NCBI RefSeq assembly: GCF_003076455.1
Contig: NZ_CP020918.1
Coordinates: forward strand, 1,736,001 to 1,800,000
Length of the DNA stretch: 64,000 bases
Direction: 5' to 3'
Source: Flavobacterium faecale
Lineage (GTDB): Bacteria; Bacteroidota; Bacteroidia; Flavobacteriales; Flavobacteriaceae
Of this stretch, positions 10,090-19,037 are shown piece by piece. The position numbers and the translations under genes were made by a program. The notes beneath the pieces are model-generated. The model saw only the letters and a program-made list of their open reading frames with translations. It searched no databases and was not told the DNA's origin. Within the stretch, counting starts at the first letter, position 1; every line of letters begins with the position of its first letter.

Positions 10090-11076
10090 ATGGCAGCTAT
10101 AGAAAACACAACTTTATTGATCACCGGAGGAGCAGGTTTTATTGGATCCAATCTTTGTGAGCATTTTTTAACTAAGGGGTACAAAGTGATTTGTTTGGAT
10201 AATTTTGCAACAGGTCACCGACACAATCTTAAGGACTGTTTTTTAAATCAGAATTTCAAGTTAATTGAAGGTGATATTCGAAATATTGAAGACTGTCAGC
10301 TTGCAGTTCAAGGAGCTGATTATGTTTTACATCAAGCTGCATTGGGGTCGGTACCAAGATCACTCAAAGATCCTATTACCACAAATGATGTGAATGTTTC
10401 AGGTTTTCTGAATATGTTAACAGCAGCAAGAGATGCAAAGGTGAAACGTTTTGTGTATGCCGCCAGCTCGTCGACCTATGGAGACTCTATAGGTTTGCCC
10501 AAAGTTGAGGAGGTTATCGGAAAACCACTTTCGCCTTATGCAATTACCAAATATGTAAACGAACTGTATGCTGAAATTTTTTCAAAAACATACGGAATTG
10601 AAACTATTGGTCTTCGCTATTTTAATGTTTTTGGTAGAAAACAGGATCCAAATGGGGCGTATGCAGCGGTTATTCCAAAATTTGTTATGCAGTTAATGAA
10701 TCATGAAAGTCCAGTAATCAATGGTGACGGATCCTATTCTCGTGATTTTACATATATTGACAATGTGATTCAAATGAATGAGTTGGCAATTACAACAACA
10801 AATAAAGAGGCTGTCAATACCGTTTACAATACAGCATACGGAGATCGAAATACTTTAATTGATTTAATTGAGTATTTAAAGCAATATTTAGCAGAATATG
10901 ATCCTGTAATAGCTGATGTAGAAATCGTTTTTGGTCCTAATCGAGCTGGAGATATTCCGCATTCTTTGGCGAGTATCGATAAGGCAAAAATGCTTTTAAA
11001 TTATAATCCTCAGTTTTCTTTGCAAGAAGGTTTAAGGGAAGCGGTAAGTTGGTATAGGGGTAATTTATCTCAATAA
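10090..11076 (+). CDS. wbpP: UDP-N-acetylglucosamine 4-epimerase (WbpP/TviC type)
   Basis: An extended short-chain dehydrogenase of 328 residues that interconverts UDP-GlcNAc and UDP-GalNAc. It shows the NAD motif GGAGFIG (residues 13-19), HQAALGSVPRSLKDP (the GSVPRS stretch marks the WbpP group), a catalytic Ser in AASSSTYGD and Tyr/Lys in YAITK near 150-154. It begins 7 bases after the kinase gene. The UDP-HexNAc dehydrogenase at 12862 would use its product, giving UDP-GalNAcA as in the WbpP/WbpO and TviC/TviB pairs. Exact substrate is inferred from motif resemblance. Confidence 0.85.
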   Translation: MAAIENTTLLITGGAGFIGSNLCEHFLTKGYKVICLDNFATGHRHNLKDCFLNQNFKLIEGDIRNIEDCQLAVQGADYVLHQAALGSVPRSLKDPITTNDVNVSGFLNMLTAARDAKVKRFVYAASSSTYGDSIGLPKVEEVIGKPLSPYAITKYVNELYAEIFSKTYGIETIGLRYFNVFGRKQDPNGAYAAVIPKFVMQLMNHESPVINGDGSYSRDFTYIDNVIQMNELAITTTNKEAVNTVYNTAYGDRNTLIDLIEYLKQYLAEYDPVIADVEIVFGPNRAGDIPHSLASIDKAKMLLNYNPQFSLQEGLREAVSWYRGNLSQ

Positions 11077-11154
11077 GTTAATCAGGAAAATAATTTTAAT
11101 AAAACGCAAAGCGTAAAATAGTAAGGTTTATTACTGTGTTCTCGAGAAGAATTG

Positions 11155-11162
11155 TAGCTTTG
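11155..11162 (+). promoter_or_regulatory. Candidate -7 box (TAGCTTTG) upstream of the UpxY gene
   Basis: A TAnnTTTG match that would give a leader of about 110 bases before the ATG at 11277. Gene-dense neighbours have no such leader, so a dedicated transcript with a regulatory 5' region is plausible. No strong -33 element is visible. Confidence 0.4.
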
Positions 11163-11204
11163 GCTTCTGAAATAAGGTGAGATTTAGAATAAAAATAAAA
11201 AGTA

Positions 11205-11280
11205 CATAGATGATCTCCTTGTAAATCATCATGTTGGATTTATTAAGTGAAGTTAATGACATAATACAAGAAGGAGATGA
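11205..11280 (+). promoter_or_regulatory. Structured leader of the UpxY gene: hairpin whose loop is complementary to the start region
   Basis: A hairpin is formed by CAT-A-GATGAT (11205-11214, one bulged A) and ATCATCATG (11225-11233). Its loop, 11215-11224, contains CTCCTT. ATCTCCTT at 11213-11220 is fully complementary to AAGGAGAT at 11271-11278, which covers the UpxY start codon (ATG at 11277). The hairpin and the long-range pairing could form a pseudoknot or exclude each other. The purine run touches the ATG directly, so it is too close to act as a normal Shine-Dalgarno site. Pairing is seen in the sequence; the regulatory role is inferred. Confidence 0.45.
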
Positions 11281-11738
11281 ATTGGTATGTAGTATATACA
11301 AAACCGAAGTGGGAAAAGAAAGTAGCAGAACAATTAGATAAAGTAGGAGTTGAGTGTTATTGCCCTTTAATTATAAAGGAAAAACAATGGTCTGATAGAA
11401 AGAAAAAAGTAGAAGTGCCTCTCTTTAATTCCTATGTTTTTGTGAAATTGGAGGATGCAGATCGTAATTTAGTATTTCAATCTCCTGGAGTCGTGCGTTA
11501 TTTGTTTTGGTTGAGCAAGCCTGCAATTGTAAGGGACTCAGAAATAAACACGATTAAAGAATGGTTAGAAAAACCTTCAGCAAAAGATATTACAATGTCT
11601 CCATATACAGTTGGTGACAAAATAAAATTAGAATCAGGTCCTTTTCTTAATCAAGAGGCAGTAGTAAAAGAGGTAAATAGCAAACAGTGTGTTTTGATTT
11701 TAGAATCATTGGGTTGTGTGCTAAAAATAGATATATAA
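11277..11738 (+). CDS. UpxY-family transcription antiterminator (NusG paralogue)
   Basis: A 153-residue NusG-like protein of the kind that binds the 5' leader of capsule operons in Bacteroides and keeps RNA polymerase reading through long polysaccharide genes. The NGN domain is typical: MNWYVVYTKPKWEKKVAEQL at the start, YCPLIIKEKQWSDRKKK and FNSYVFVKL. A KOW-like segment (DKIKLESGPFLNQEAVVKEV) lies near 108-128. The start matches family starts. It precedes rfbB, wbpO and manC, so its target is probably this transcript and possibly the downstream cassette. The function in this organism is inferred from the family. Confidence 0.9.
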   Translation: MNWYVVYTKPKWEKKVAEQLDKVGVECYCPLIIKEKQWSDRKKKVEVPLFNSYVFVKLEDADRNLVFQSPGVVRYLFWLSKPAIVRDSEINTIKEWLEKPSAKDITMSPYTVGDKIKLESGPFLNQEAVVKEVNSKQCVLILESLGCVLKIDI

Positions 11739-11763
11739 TTATTTTAATTTATAAAGTTCAAAA

Positions 11764-12813
11764 TTGATGAAAAAGATTTTAATTACCGGTGGTGCTGGTT
11801 TTATCGGTTCCCACGTTGTTAGATTGTTTGTTACAAAATATAGTGATTATCAAATTTTTAATCTAGATGCTTTAACCTATGCAGGAAATTTAGAGAATAT
11901 AATGGATATTGAAAAATGTCCAAATTATACTTTCATAAAAGGTGATATTGCTGATGAGCAATTTATCAAAGCGTTATTTCAAGAACATCAATTTGATGGA
12001 GTATTGCATTTGGCTGCAGAATCTCATGTTGACCGTTCAATTGAAGATCCAATGGCATTTGTGAGAACAAATGTAATCGGGACGGTGAATCTTCTAAATG
12101 CTGCTCGTGAGCTATGGAAAGGTAATTTCGAGGGAAAGAGATTCTATCATATAAGTACAGATGAAGTATATGGTTCATTGGGTGCGGAAGGGTTGTTTAC
12201 CGAAACAACAGCTTACGATCCTAATTCGCCTTATTCGGCATCAAAGGCAAGTTCGGATCATTTTGTGCGTGCCTATGGAGAAACCTATGGTTTGCCATAC
12301 GTATTGACAAACTGTTCAAATAATTATGGACCGAATCATTTTCCAGAAAAATTGATTCCATTATTTATTAATAATATCATACAAAAGAAACCGCTTCCGG
12401 TTTATGGTGATGGAAATTATACTCGTGATTGGTTATTTGTTGTGGATCATGCTCGTGCGATAGATTTAGTTTTTCACGAAGGTACAAACCATGGTACATA
12501 TAATATTGGTGGCTTTAATGAATGGAAGAACATTGATTTAGTTCGTTTGTTATGTGGTATTATGGATGGCAAGTTAGGGCGTAAAGAGGGTGAATCGGCT
12601 GAGTTGATTACTTATGTAAAAGACAGACCAGGACATGATTTGCGATATGCTATTGATGCCAATAAAATTAATTCAGAGTTAGGATGGTCTCCATCAGTAA
12701 CATTCGAACAAGGATTAGAGCAAACAGTAAATTGGTATTTGAATAATGAAGATTGGTTATCAAATGTAACTTCTGGTGCGTATGCTTCGTATTACGAAAA
12801 GCAATATAAATAA
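11764..12813 (+). CDS. rfbB: dTDP-glucose 4,6-dehydratase
   Basis: Converts dTDP-glucose to dTDP-4-keto-6-deoxyglucose, the branch point for L-rhamnose and 4-amino-6-deoxy sugars. 349 residues. The NAD motif GGAGFIG lies near residues 8-14, followed by HLAAESHVDRS, the active-site TDEVYG (catalytic Asp-Glu and Ser/Thr) and YSASKASSDH with the Tyr/Lys pair. The other rhamnose genes (rfbC, rfbD, rfbA) are 25 kb away at 37375-39716. It is therefore separated from its pathway partners and placed in the UpxY transcript. It may also supply the VioA-like aminotransferase at 45881. Confidence 0.96.
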   Translation: MMKKILITGGAGFIGSHVVRLFVTKYSDYQIFNLDALTYAGNLENIMDIEKCPNYTFIKGDIADEQFIKALFQEHQFDGVLHLAAESHVDRSIEDPMAFVRTNVIGTVNLLNAARELWKGNFEGKRFYHISTDEVYGSLGAEGLFTETTAYDPNSPYSASKASSDHFVRAYGETYGLPYVLTNCSNNYGPNHFPEKLIPLFINNIIQKKPLPVYGDGNYTRDWLFVVDHARAIDLVFHEGTNHGTYNIGGFNEWKNIDLVRLLCGIMDGKLGRKEGESAELITYVKDRPGHDLRYAIDANKINSELGWSPSVTFEQGLEQTVNWYLNNEDWLSNVTSGAYASYYEKQYK

Positions 12814-12861
12814 AGGGCGCAAAAATTTAGAAAGAATAATAGTAGCTGTTGTTAATAAAGT

Positions 12862-14163
12862 ATGGAGTCAGATATAAAAATTGCAGTAATTGGTCTAGGA
12901 TATGTAGGATTGCCTTTGGCGCGATTGTTTGCGACCAAACATGCCGTAGTTGGTTTTGATATTAATGAGAATCGTATTTCTGAGCTCAACAAGGGGCAAG
13001 ACGGAACGCGAGAAATTAATAAGGCGGATCTAGATGCAGTACTTTTAGATAGTAATCCATGTACTGCTACAAGTAAAGGTTTACAGGGCTTGTTTTGTAC
13101 AAGCGATTTGGAGGCAATTGCAAATTGTAATTATTATATCGTTACCGTTCCAACTCCCGTTGACAAAAACAATCATCCTGATTTAACGCCTTTATATAAA
13201 TCTTCAGCAACTGTAGGGAAAGTGTTGAAACGAGGAGATATCGTAATATATGAATCTACTGTTTACCCAGGAGTTACTGAAGACGAATGTGTGCCGGTTT
13301 TAGAAAAAATATCAGGACTACAATTTAATGTGGATTTTTATGCGGGTTATTCGCCGGAACGAATAAATCCCGGAGATAAAGAGCATACAGTCGATAAAAT
13401 ATTGAAGGTTACTTCGGGATCTACACCAGAAGTTGGCCAAAAAGTCAATGAATTGTACTTATCTGTAATTACGGCCGGGACCTACCTAGCACCTTCAATT
13501 AAAGTTGCTGAGGCAGCTAAGGTGATAGAGAATTCGCAAAGAGATATTAATATTGCATTTGTGAACGAACTTGCGAAAATTTTCAATTTAATGGAAATTG
13601 ACACGCATGAAGTATTGGAAGCCGCGGGTACAAAATGGAATTTTTTACCATTTAAACCAGGTTTAGTTGGAGGGCACTGTATCGGAGTTGATCCTTACTA
13701 TCTTGCTCAAAAAGCACAAGAGATTGGGTACCATCCTGAAATTATTTTAGGAGGAAGACGCCTAAATGATAGTATGGGGGAATATGTAGCTTCTCAAATT
13801 GTAAAGCTGATGATAAAAAGAGGCATTGCAGTTGGTCAGTCGAAGCTTTTGATGCTAGGTATCACTTTTAAAGAAAATTGCCCTGATGTTCGCAATACAA
13901 AAATAGTTGATCTGATTCTGTCGTTAAAAGAGTACGGTATCGATGTTACTATTTTTGATCCCCAAGCAAGACCGGAGGAAGTGAAAAAGGAGTACCAATT
14001 AAACATGGTGAATGAGGCTCCAAATGCCGTGTTCGATGCAGTAGTATTAGGAGTTGCTCATACAGAATTTCTTGATATGGATTTGTTGCGATTTAAAAAT
14101 ACACAAGCCATCGTCTATGATATAAAAGGTGTTTTGAAGCAAGGCGTTGACGGAAGATTATAA
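12862..14163 (+). CDS. UDP-N-acetyl-hexosamine 6-dehydrogenase (WbpO/TviB type)
   Basis: Oxidises C6 of a UDP-HexNAc to the uronic acid using NAD. 433 residues in the UDP-glucose/GDP-mannose dehydrogenase family: N-terminal NAD motif [16 protein letters not shown] (about residues 8-23), [13 protein letters not shown], the STVYPGVTE segment, and the catalytic Cys in [14 protein letters not shown] (near residue 272). The presence of a WbpP-like epimerase at 10090 makes UDP-GalNAc to UDP-GalNAcA the most likely reaction; UDP-GlcNAc or UDP-ManNAc oxidation remains possible. It lies about 48 bases after rfbB in the same direction. Confidence 0.88.
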   Translation: MESDIKIAVIGLGYVGLPLARLFATKHAVVGFDINENRISELNKGQDGTREINKADLDAVLLDSNPCTATSKGLQGLFCTSDLEAIANCNYYIVTVPTPVDKNNHPDLTPLYKSSATVGKVLKRGDIVIYESTVYPGVTEDECVPVLEKISGLQFNVDFYAGYSPERINPGDKEHTVDKILKVTSGSTPEVGQKVNELYLSVITAGTYLAPSIKVAEAAKVIENSQRDINIAFVNELAKIFNLMEIDTHEVLEAAGTKWNFLPFKPGLVGGHCIGVDPYYLAQKAQEIGYHPEIILGGRRLNDSMGEYVASQIVKLMIKRGIAVGQSKLLMLGITFKENCPDVRNTKIVDLILSLKEYGIDVTIFDPQARPEEVKKEYQLNMVNEAPNAVFDAVVLGVAHTEFLDMDLLRFKNTQAIVYDIKGVLKQGVDGRL

Positions 14164-14210
14164 GGAATAAAAAAGATAATTTTTAAATATAGATTTAAAA
14201 CCAATTTATT

Positions 14211-15218
14211 ATGGAAAATAAAAGATCAATTACTCATGTTGTTTTGACTGGAGGAATCGGAAGTCGTTTATGGCCATTGTCTCGTAAAAGCATGCCTAAA
14301 CAATATTTGTCCTTATTTGAAGGACAGTCACTTTTTGAATTAACAGTAAATCGTAATCGTGCGATTGCAGATAAAATTATGGTTGTTGGAAATGTAGATA
14401 ACTGCCATCTTAGTAAAAAGGTGATGGAAAAATCTAACCTTCCTTATGTAAATATTGTTGAAGCGACTCCGAGAAATACTGCAGCCGCTATTGCCTTCGC
14501 AGCATTTGCTTCAGATCCCAATGACATTTTGATTGTAACACCTTCAGATCACATTATTGATGATATGGACAAGTACAAAGAAGCCATGGACGAAGCCGTA
14601 AACAAAGCAGATAATGGTTTTATAGTAACTTTTGGAATTCAGCCTACAAAACCTGAAACGGGTTATGGCTATATTGAACGAAAGGGAGATAATGTTCTTT
14701 CTTTTAGAGAAAAGCCAAATGAAATTACAGCAATGAATTTTATCGAAAAAGGAAATTTCCTTTGGAATAGCGGTATGTTTTGCTTTAAAGCAAGTACATT
14801 TCTCGAAGAGTTAAAAGCCTTTCAATTGGATGTATATGAAGCGTCTAAGATTGCATGGGAGAAAAATAAAGAAGGAGAATTAGATTATGAGCTTTCAATG
14901 GCTATCCCGTCCATTAGTGTCGATTATGCTGTAATGGAGCGAAGTAAAAAAATCAAAGTTGTCGCGTCATCGTTTGTATGGTCAGATTTAGGCTCTTTTG
15001 AATCTGTTTATGATTATTTAGTTGCGAAAGGGCATCCTATTGATGAAAACGGTAATATGGCTATTGGAACGGATAATTATACTGCTTTCGTGGGAGTAAA
15101 AGATACTATTTTTGTATTTACAGAAGATGCTAATTTGATTTTAAAAAAGAAAGCATCTCAGGATGTGAAAAAGATTTATACTAAATTAGAGAAAGAGGGA
15201 TCAGAGTTGCTGAATTAG
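14211..15218 (+). CDS. manC: Mannose-1-phosphate guanylyltransferase
   Basis: Makes GDP-mannose, the precursor of GDP-L-fucose by the gmd and fcl products encoded at 19038-21135. 335 residues: the nucleotidyltransferase signature GGIGSRLWPLSRKSMPKQ lies near residues 15-32, with TPSDHII near 108-114 and FREKPN. It lacks the C-terminal cupin/isomerase domain found in the roughly 470-residue bifunctional enzymes, so mannose-6-phosphate must come from elsewhere. No phosphomannomutase gene is in the window. A strong terminator closes this unit. Confidence 0.93.
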   Translation: MENKRSITHVVLTGGIGSRLWPLSRKSMPKQYLSLFEGQSLFELTVNRNRAIADKIMVVGNVDNCHLSKKVMEKSNLPYVNIVEATPRNTAAAIAFAAFASDPNDILIVTPSDHIIDDMDKYKEAMDEAVNKADNGFIVTFGIQPTKPETGYGYIERKGDNVLSFREKPNEITAMNFIEKGNFLWNSGMFCFKASTFLEELKAFQLDVYEASKIAWEKNKEGELDYELSMAIPSISVDYAVMERSKKIKVVASSFVWSDLGSFESVYDYLVAKGHPIDENGNMAIGTDNYTAFVGVKDTIFVFTEDANLILKKKASQDVKKIYTKLEKEGSELLN

Positions 15219-15251
15219 TTTTTGGTTATTTAGTGAAATATGTATTATGAT

Positions 15252-15289
15252 AAAGTTTATTGGGATTTATTTCAATAAACTTTTTTTTT
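15252..15289 (+). terminator. Rho-independent terminator after manC
   Basis: AAAGTTTATTG (15252-15262) pairs perfectly with CAATAAACTTT (15273-15283) and continues into nine T residues. The stem closely matches the one at 41858. Confidence 0.82.
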
Positions 15290-15429
15290 AAGCTAAACAT
15301 AAAGATCTAATTTTTATTTATTAGTATAAATGTAGAATTCATTTTTGAAATTTATATTTTATGATTCTACCGCTTTATTTTGTTTTTATATTTAGGAAGA
15401 AATAGTAGGGGATTATTCCTTTTTTTGAT

Positions 15430-15437
15430 TAAGTTTG
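15430..15437 (+). promoter_or_regulatory. Candidate -7 box (TAAGTTTG) for the second export operon
   Basis: A TAnnTTTG match located after the manC terminator and 97 bases before the start of the SLBB export protein. No clear -33 element. Confidence 0.35.
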
Positions 15438-15534
15438 CAGAATTATTCAGATGTCCAATCCACCAATAGGGGGGTTAGGATCGCGAAGCGGTGGAAGAAA
15501 GTGAAGAATGGTATTGTTAATTATAATATTTAAT

Positions 15535-17964
15535 ATGAAGAAGTTAGTTACAGTGGTTTTGGTAATGTTTTTAGGTTTATTGCCCTTAACTTCAATGGCA
15601 CAAGACTTGTTAAAAGGTAATGACCTAAGCGCTGTAAAGGTCGATAACTTGAATGATGCCGATATTTCAAAGCTTCAAAGTCAGTTGCTTTCTAATAATA
15701 TGACAATTGATCAAGTAGAGCAAATGGCAATAGCAAAGGGCATGTCTCCGTTAGAATTTTCAAAACTTAAGGCGCGTATGAGTTCTTTAGCTTCAGTTTC
15801 AACAGAAGGAAATACTAATGATAAGGGAGTTGCTGGTAGAAAACAAGACAAGATTGTTAATGCTAAGAAGGACTTCGTAACTGGTGGAGATATGACAATA
15901 TTTGGCTCTGATCTTTTTGATAGTGGCAGTTTGAATTTTGAACCCAATTTAAAATTGGCTACACCTGTTAATTATATTCTAGGGCCTGGTGATGAATTAG
16001 CTGTTAGTGTATATGGAGTACAAGAGTATAATGGAAATCTACCTGTAAGTGTTGAAGGTAAAATCTATGTTCCTTATGTTGGTCAGATTTCGGTATTCGG
16101 AATGACCATTGAAGCAGCAACTCAAAAAATAAAAAATTCGCTTTCGTCGATTTATAGTACAATTAACTCGGGGCAGTCACATGTAAGTGTAAGTCTTGGA
16201 AGTATTAGAACCATAAAGGTGACTATTATAGGTAGTAAACAACCTGGAAATTATTCTGTTTCTTCATTATCAACGGTTTATAATGCTTTGTTTATGGGAG
16301 GCGGGCCAGGAATTAATGGTTCTTATAGAAATATAGAATTGTTACGCAATAATAAAGTAATTAGGATAATTGATGTTTACAATTTTTTATTGAACGGTAA
16401 TCAATCTGATAATGTTGGTTTGAAGGATAATGATGTCATTCGTATACCATCATACACAAGCAGAGTAACGGTTGAAGGAGAAGTTAAACGTCCAGGTGTT
16501 TTTGAAATGAAGGTTGGAGAAACGTTCAAAGATCTCTTGTCATTTACTTCTGGTTTTAACGAGTTGGCCTATAAAGGTTCAGTTAATGTTACTCAAAAAA
16601 CAGGAACTGAATTTAAAGTTAAGGATATAAAGGCTGGTGATTTCGGTTCTTATAAGCCACTTTCTGGAGATGTCTATCGTATTACTAAAATATTAAATCG
16701 TTTTGAAAATCGTATTGAGGTACGAGGTGCAGTTTTTAGACCAGATACGTATTCGTTTTATGAAGGAATGAGAATTTCTAATTTGATCGCTAAGGCAGAT
16801 GGTTTAAAAGAAGATGCTTACGCGAAAAGAGCAAGAATCATACGTTTAAAGCCCGATTTAACTACAGAGATTGTCCAAGTTAATTTGGTTGAGGCTTTAA
16901 ACGGAAATACCGAACAAGATGTTCTGTTGAAAAAAGAAGATATTGTGACGGTTTATTCTGTACTTGATTTTGTAGATGAATTTAAAGTAACGGTAGATGG
17001 TGAAATTCGTAATCCTGGTGAATATAATTTTTACGAAAATTTAAGTTTAAATGATTTATTGATTCAAGCAGGTGGTTTATCAGGGTCAGCTTCAAAAAGA
17101 GTAGAAATCGCTCGTATGATTAAGTCAGAAGAAATTGATAATACTAATTTAAGTAAAGCGCAATTATTTAACTTAGAAATATCACCGGAGGACAATGAAC
17201 AAGTTAAGAATTTTAAATTGGAACCCTATGATGTTGTTACTATTCGTAGAATGGGTATGTATGAGAGACCAGAATCGGTTACAATTAGCGGTTCAGTAAG
17301 CTATCCAGGTAAATATGTTTTGGCATCCAAAAAAGAAAAAGTTTATGATGTTATTACACGTTCGGGTGGATTAACTGCTTTAGCCAATAACGAAGGTGTA
17401 AAAATTAAGAGGCCTATCCAGCAAGCTCAAATAGAGGATTTGAAAGCAGTCAATTTTAGTATTGCTAAAAGAGATAATGATACAATTAATACAAAAGTCG
17501 TTGACAAATTAGTAAATGAAGTTAAGTATTTAACTATACCAATTGACTGGAAGCGTATTTTAAAAAATCAAAACGATTTGGCAAACGTTTCTTTAATGGC
17601 TGGCGATGAAATTATAGTTGAAAAATTTGCGGAAGGTGTAAAGGTGGCAGGAAATGTTCTTTTGACTTCTGAAATACCCTATGTACAGGGGAAAAGTTTA
17701 AAATATTATTTAAATTCTGCTGGGGGGATAGACGCGAAAGGCTGGAAAAGAAAAGCCTATATTATCTATCCAAATGGTCGTGCTGATGTTGCTTCTCATT
17801 TCTTGTTTTTCAATTCTTTTCCAACAGTAAGTCCAGGTTCTCAAATTGTAATTCCTGAGAAACCAGTTGCAAAGAAAATGACTACTGCAGAAATTGTTAG
17901 TGTAGGGTCTGTTTTTGTAAGTATTGCAGGAGTTATTACAACTTTTTTATTGTTAAACAGATAA
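15535..17964 (+). CDS. Large SLBB-domain polysaccharide export protein (Wza-like)
   Basis: A second outer-membrane/periplasmic export component, 809 residues from the ATG at 15535. That start gives a clean signal peptide (MKKLVTVVLVMFLGLLPLTSMAQ), whereas the upstream ATG at 15508 would add nine residues and spoil it. After a low-complexity region comes a poly-export domain (YILGPGDELAVSVYG, about residues 143-157). Repeated SLBB units follow, each opening like VTVEGEVKRPGVFEM, IEVRGAVFRPDTYSF, VTVDGEIRNPGEYNF or VTISGSVSYPGKYVL. A C-terminal helix (SVFVSIAGVITTFLLL) closes it. It is far larger than the lipoprotein at 6816. A Wzz gene starts 3 bases later. Confidence 0.88.
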   Translation: MKKLVTVVLVMFLGLLPLTSMAQDLLKGNDLSAVKVDNLNDADISKLQSQLLSNNMTIDQVEQMAIAKGMSPLEFSKLKARMSSLASVSTEGNTNDKGVAGRKQDKIVNAKKDFVTGGDMTIFGSDLFDSGSLNFEPNLKLATPVNYILGPGDELAVSVYGVQEYNGNLPVSVEGKIYVPYVGQISVFGMTIEAATQKIKNSLSSIYSTINSGQSHVSVSLGSIRTIKVTIIGSKQPGNYSVSSLSTVYNALFMGGGPGINGSYRNIELLRNNKVIRIIDVYNFLLNGNQSDNVGLKDNDVIRIPSYTSRVTVEGEVKRPGVFEMKVGETFKDLLSFTSGFNELAYKGSVNVTQKTGTEFKVKDIKAGDFGSYKPLSGDVYRITKILNRFENRIEVRGAVFRPDTYSFYEGMRISNLIAKADGLKEDAYAKRARIIRLKPDLTTEIVQVNLVEALNGNTEQDVLLKKEDIVTVYSVLDFVDEFKVTVDGEIRNPGEYNFYENLSLNDLLIQAGGLSGSASKRVEIARMIKSEEIDNTNLSKAQLFNLEISPEDNEQVKNFKLEPYDVVTIRRMGMYERPESVTISGSVSYPGKYVLASKKEKVYDVITRSGGLTALANNEGVKIKRPIQQAQIEDLKAVNFSIAKRDNDTINTKVVDKLVNEVKYLTIPIDWKRILKNQNDLANVSLMAGDEIIVEKFAEGVKVAGNVLLTSEIPYVQGKSLKYYLNSAGGIDAKGWKRKAYIIYPNGRADVASHFLFFNSFPTVSPGSQIVIPEKPVAKKMTTAEIVSVGSVFVSIAGVITTFLLLNR

Positions 17965-17967
17965 ATA

Positions 17968-19029
17968 ATGGAAGAAAAAAATAGTAATGACGATATTTCT
18001 TTGAAAGAATTATTTAAAAAAGTTAAGAATACTTATAGTTATTTAGTATCGAATTGGAAAGTTATAATCGTAGCAGGTATAATTGGATCAATTATAGGAC
18101 TAACTTATTCTTTTTCTAAAAAACCTACTTATACAGCTACTTTATCTTTTGCCCTGGAAAGTGGTGGCGGTGGCGGTATAGTAGGAGCTGCTAGTTTAGC
18201 GAGTTCTTTTGGATTTGATCTGGGCGGAAGTGGGGGGGGTATCTTTGAAGGAGCCAATTTGACTGAATTATTTAAGTCAAGGAATATGGTAGAGCAAACT
18301 TTATTGATGCCTGTTAATTTTGAAGGGAAGAATATTTCTCTTGCTGAAATGTACATTCAAAATAATGATTGGAGAACATCATGGAATAAAAAACCTAATT
18401 TTAAAAGTATTTCATTTGTACCTAAATCAGATAGAAAAGGTTTCACACGTGCTCAAGATAGTATTTTAGGTGTTATTTATGGCAATTTGTCAAAAGGTTC
18501 CCTTTCCGTTGGACAAAGAGATAAAAAAATAGATATTATTAGTATAGATGTTGTTTCTGAAAATGAATTATTCGCTAAGTATTTTGCAGAAGCGTTAGCA
18601 AAAAAAGTATCAGATTTTTATATTGATACCAAAAGCAAGAAAGCGCGTGAGAATATGGATATATTAGTTAAACAAATGGATTCTGTCAGATTGCAGTTGA
18701 ATAGTGCCATTAATGGTGTAGCTGTTGCCACGGATAACACCTTTGGACTGAATCCCGCTTTGAATATTAGAAGAGCCCCTTCTGTTAGAAAACAAGTAGA
18801 TGTGCAAACAAATACTGGTATATTAACAGAATTAATCAAACAGACTGAATTAGCCAAAGTAACCCTTAGAAAAGAAACTCCCTTGATTCAAATTATTGAT
18901 TCTCCTATTTTACCTTTAAAGAAAGAGAAATTGGGAAAATTGAAAGCTATTATAATCGGTGGATTTCTAGCGGGGTCATTAGTTATTTTCTTTTTGATTA
19001 TTAAGAAGATAATTTCAAATTTGTTATAA
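17968..19029 (+). CDS. Wzz-type chain-length determinant without kinase domain
   Basis: An inner-membrane polysaccharide co-polymerase of 353 residues with a helix near residues 33-52 (VIIVAGIIGSIIGLTYSF) and another near 327-346 (AIIIGGFLAGSLVIFFLII). Between them is a periplasmic domain with a glycine-rich stretch (about 66-90). A proline-containing segment before the second helix (DSPILPLKKEK) is typical of the family. Unlike the gene at 7617 it has no kinase domain. Placed 3 bases after the SLBB export protein, so the pair presumably works together. Sets polymer length by family inference. Confidence 0.87.
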   Translation: MEEKNSNDDISLKELFKKVKNTYSYLVSNWKVIIVAGIIGSIIGLTYSFSKKPTYTATLSFALESGGGGGIVGAASLASSFGFDLGGSGGGIFEGANLTELFKSRNMVEQTLLMPVNFEGKNISLAEMYIQNNDWRTSWNKKPNFKSISFVPKSDRKGFTRAQDSILGVIYGNLSKGSLSVGQRDKKIDIISIDVVSENELFAKYFAEALAKKVSDFYIDTKSKKARENMDILVKQMDSVRLQLNSAINGVAVATDNTFGLNPALNIRRAPSVRKQVDVQTNTGILTELIKQTELAKVTLRKETPLIQIIDSPILPLKKEKLGKLKAIIIGGFLAGSLVIFFLIIKKIISNLL

Positions 19030-19037
19030 ATAGTGAT

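Larger units (their letters stand above)
15219..15534. other. Intergenic region with terminator, promoter candidate and G/C-rich leader patch
   Basis: It holds the manC terminator, then A/T-rich filler, a TAAGTTTG box and a leader of nearly 100 bases. Within that leader, 15455-15495 is unusually G/C-rich, with CCACC at 15460-15464 complementary to GGTGG at 15490-15494 and a run of six G residues between them. No coding frame of note. Confidence 0.5.
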
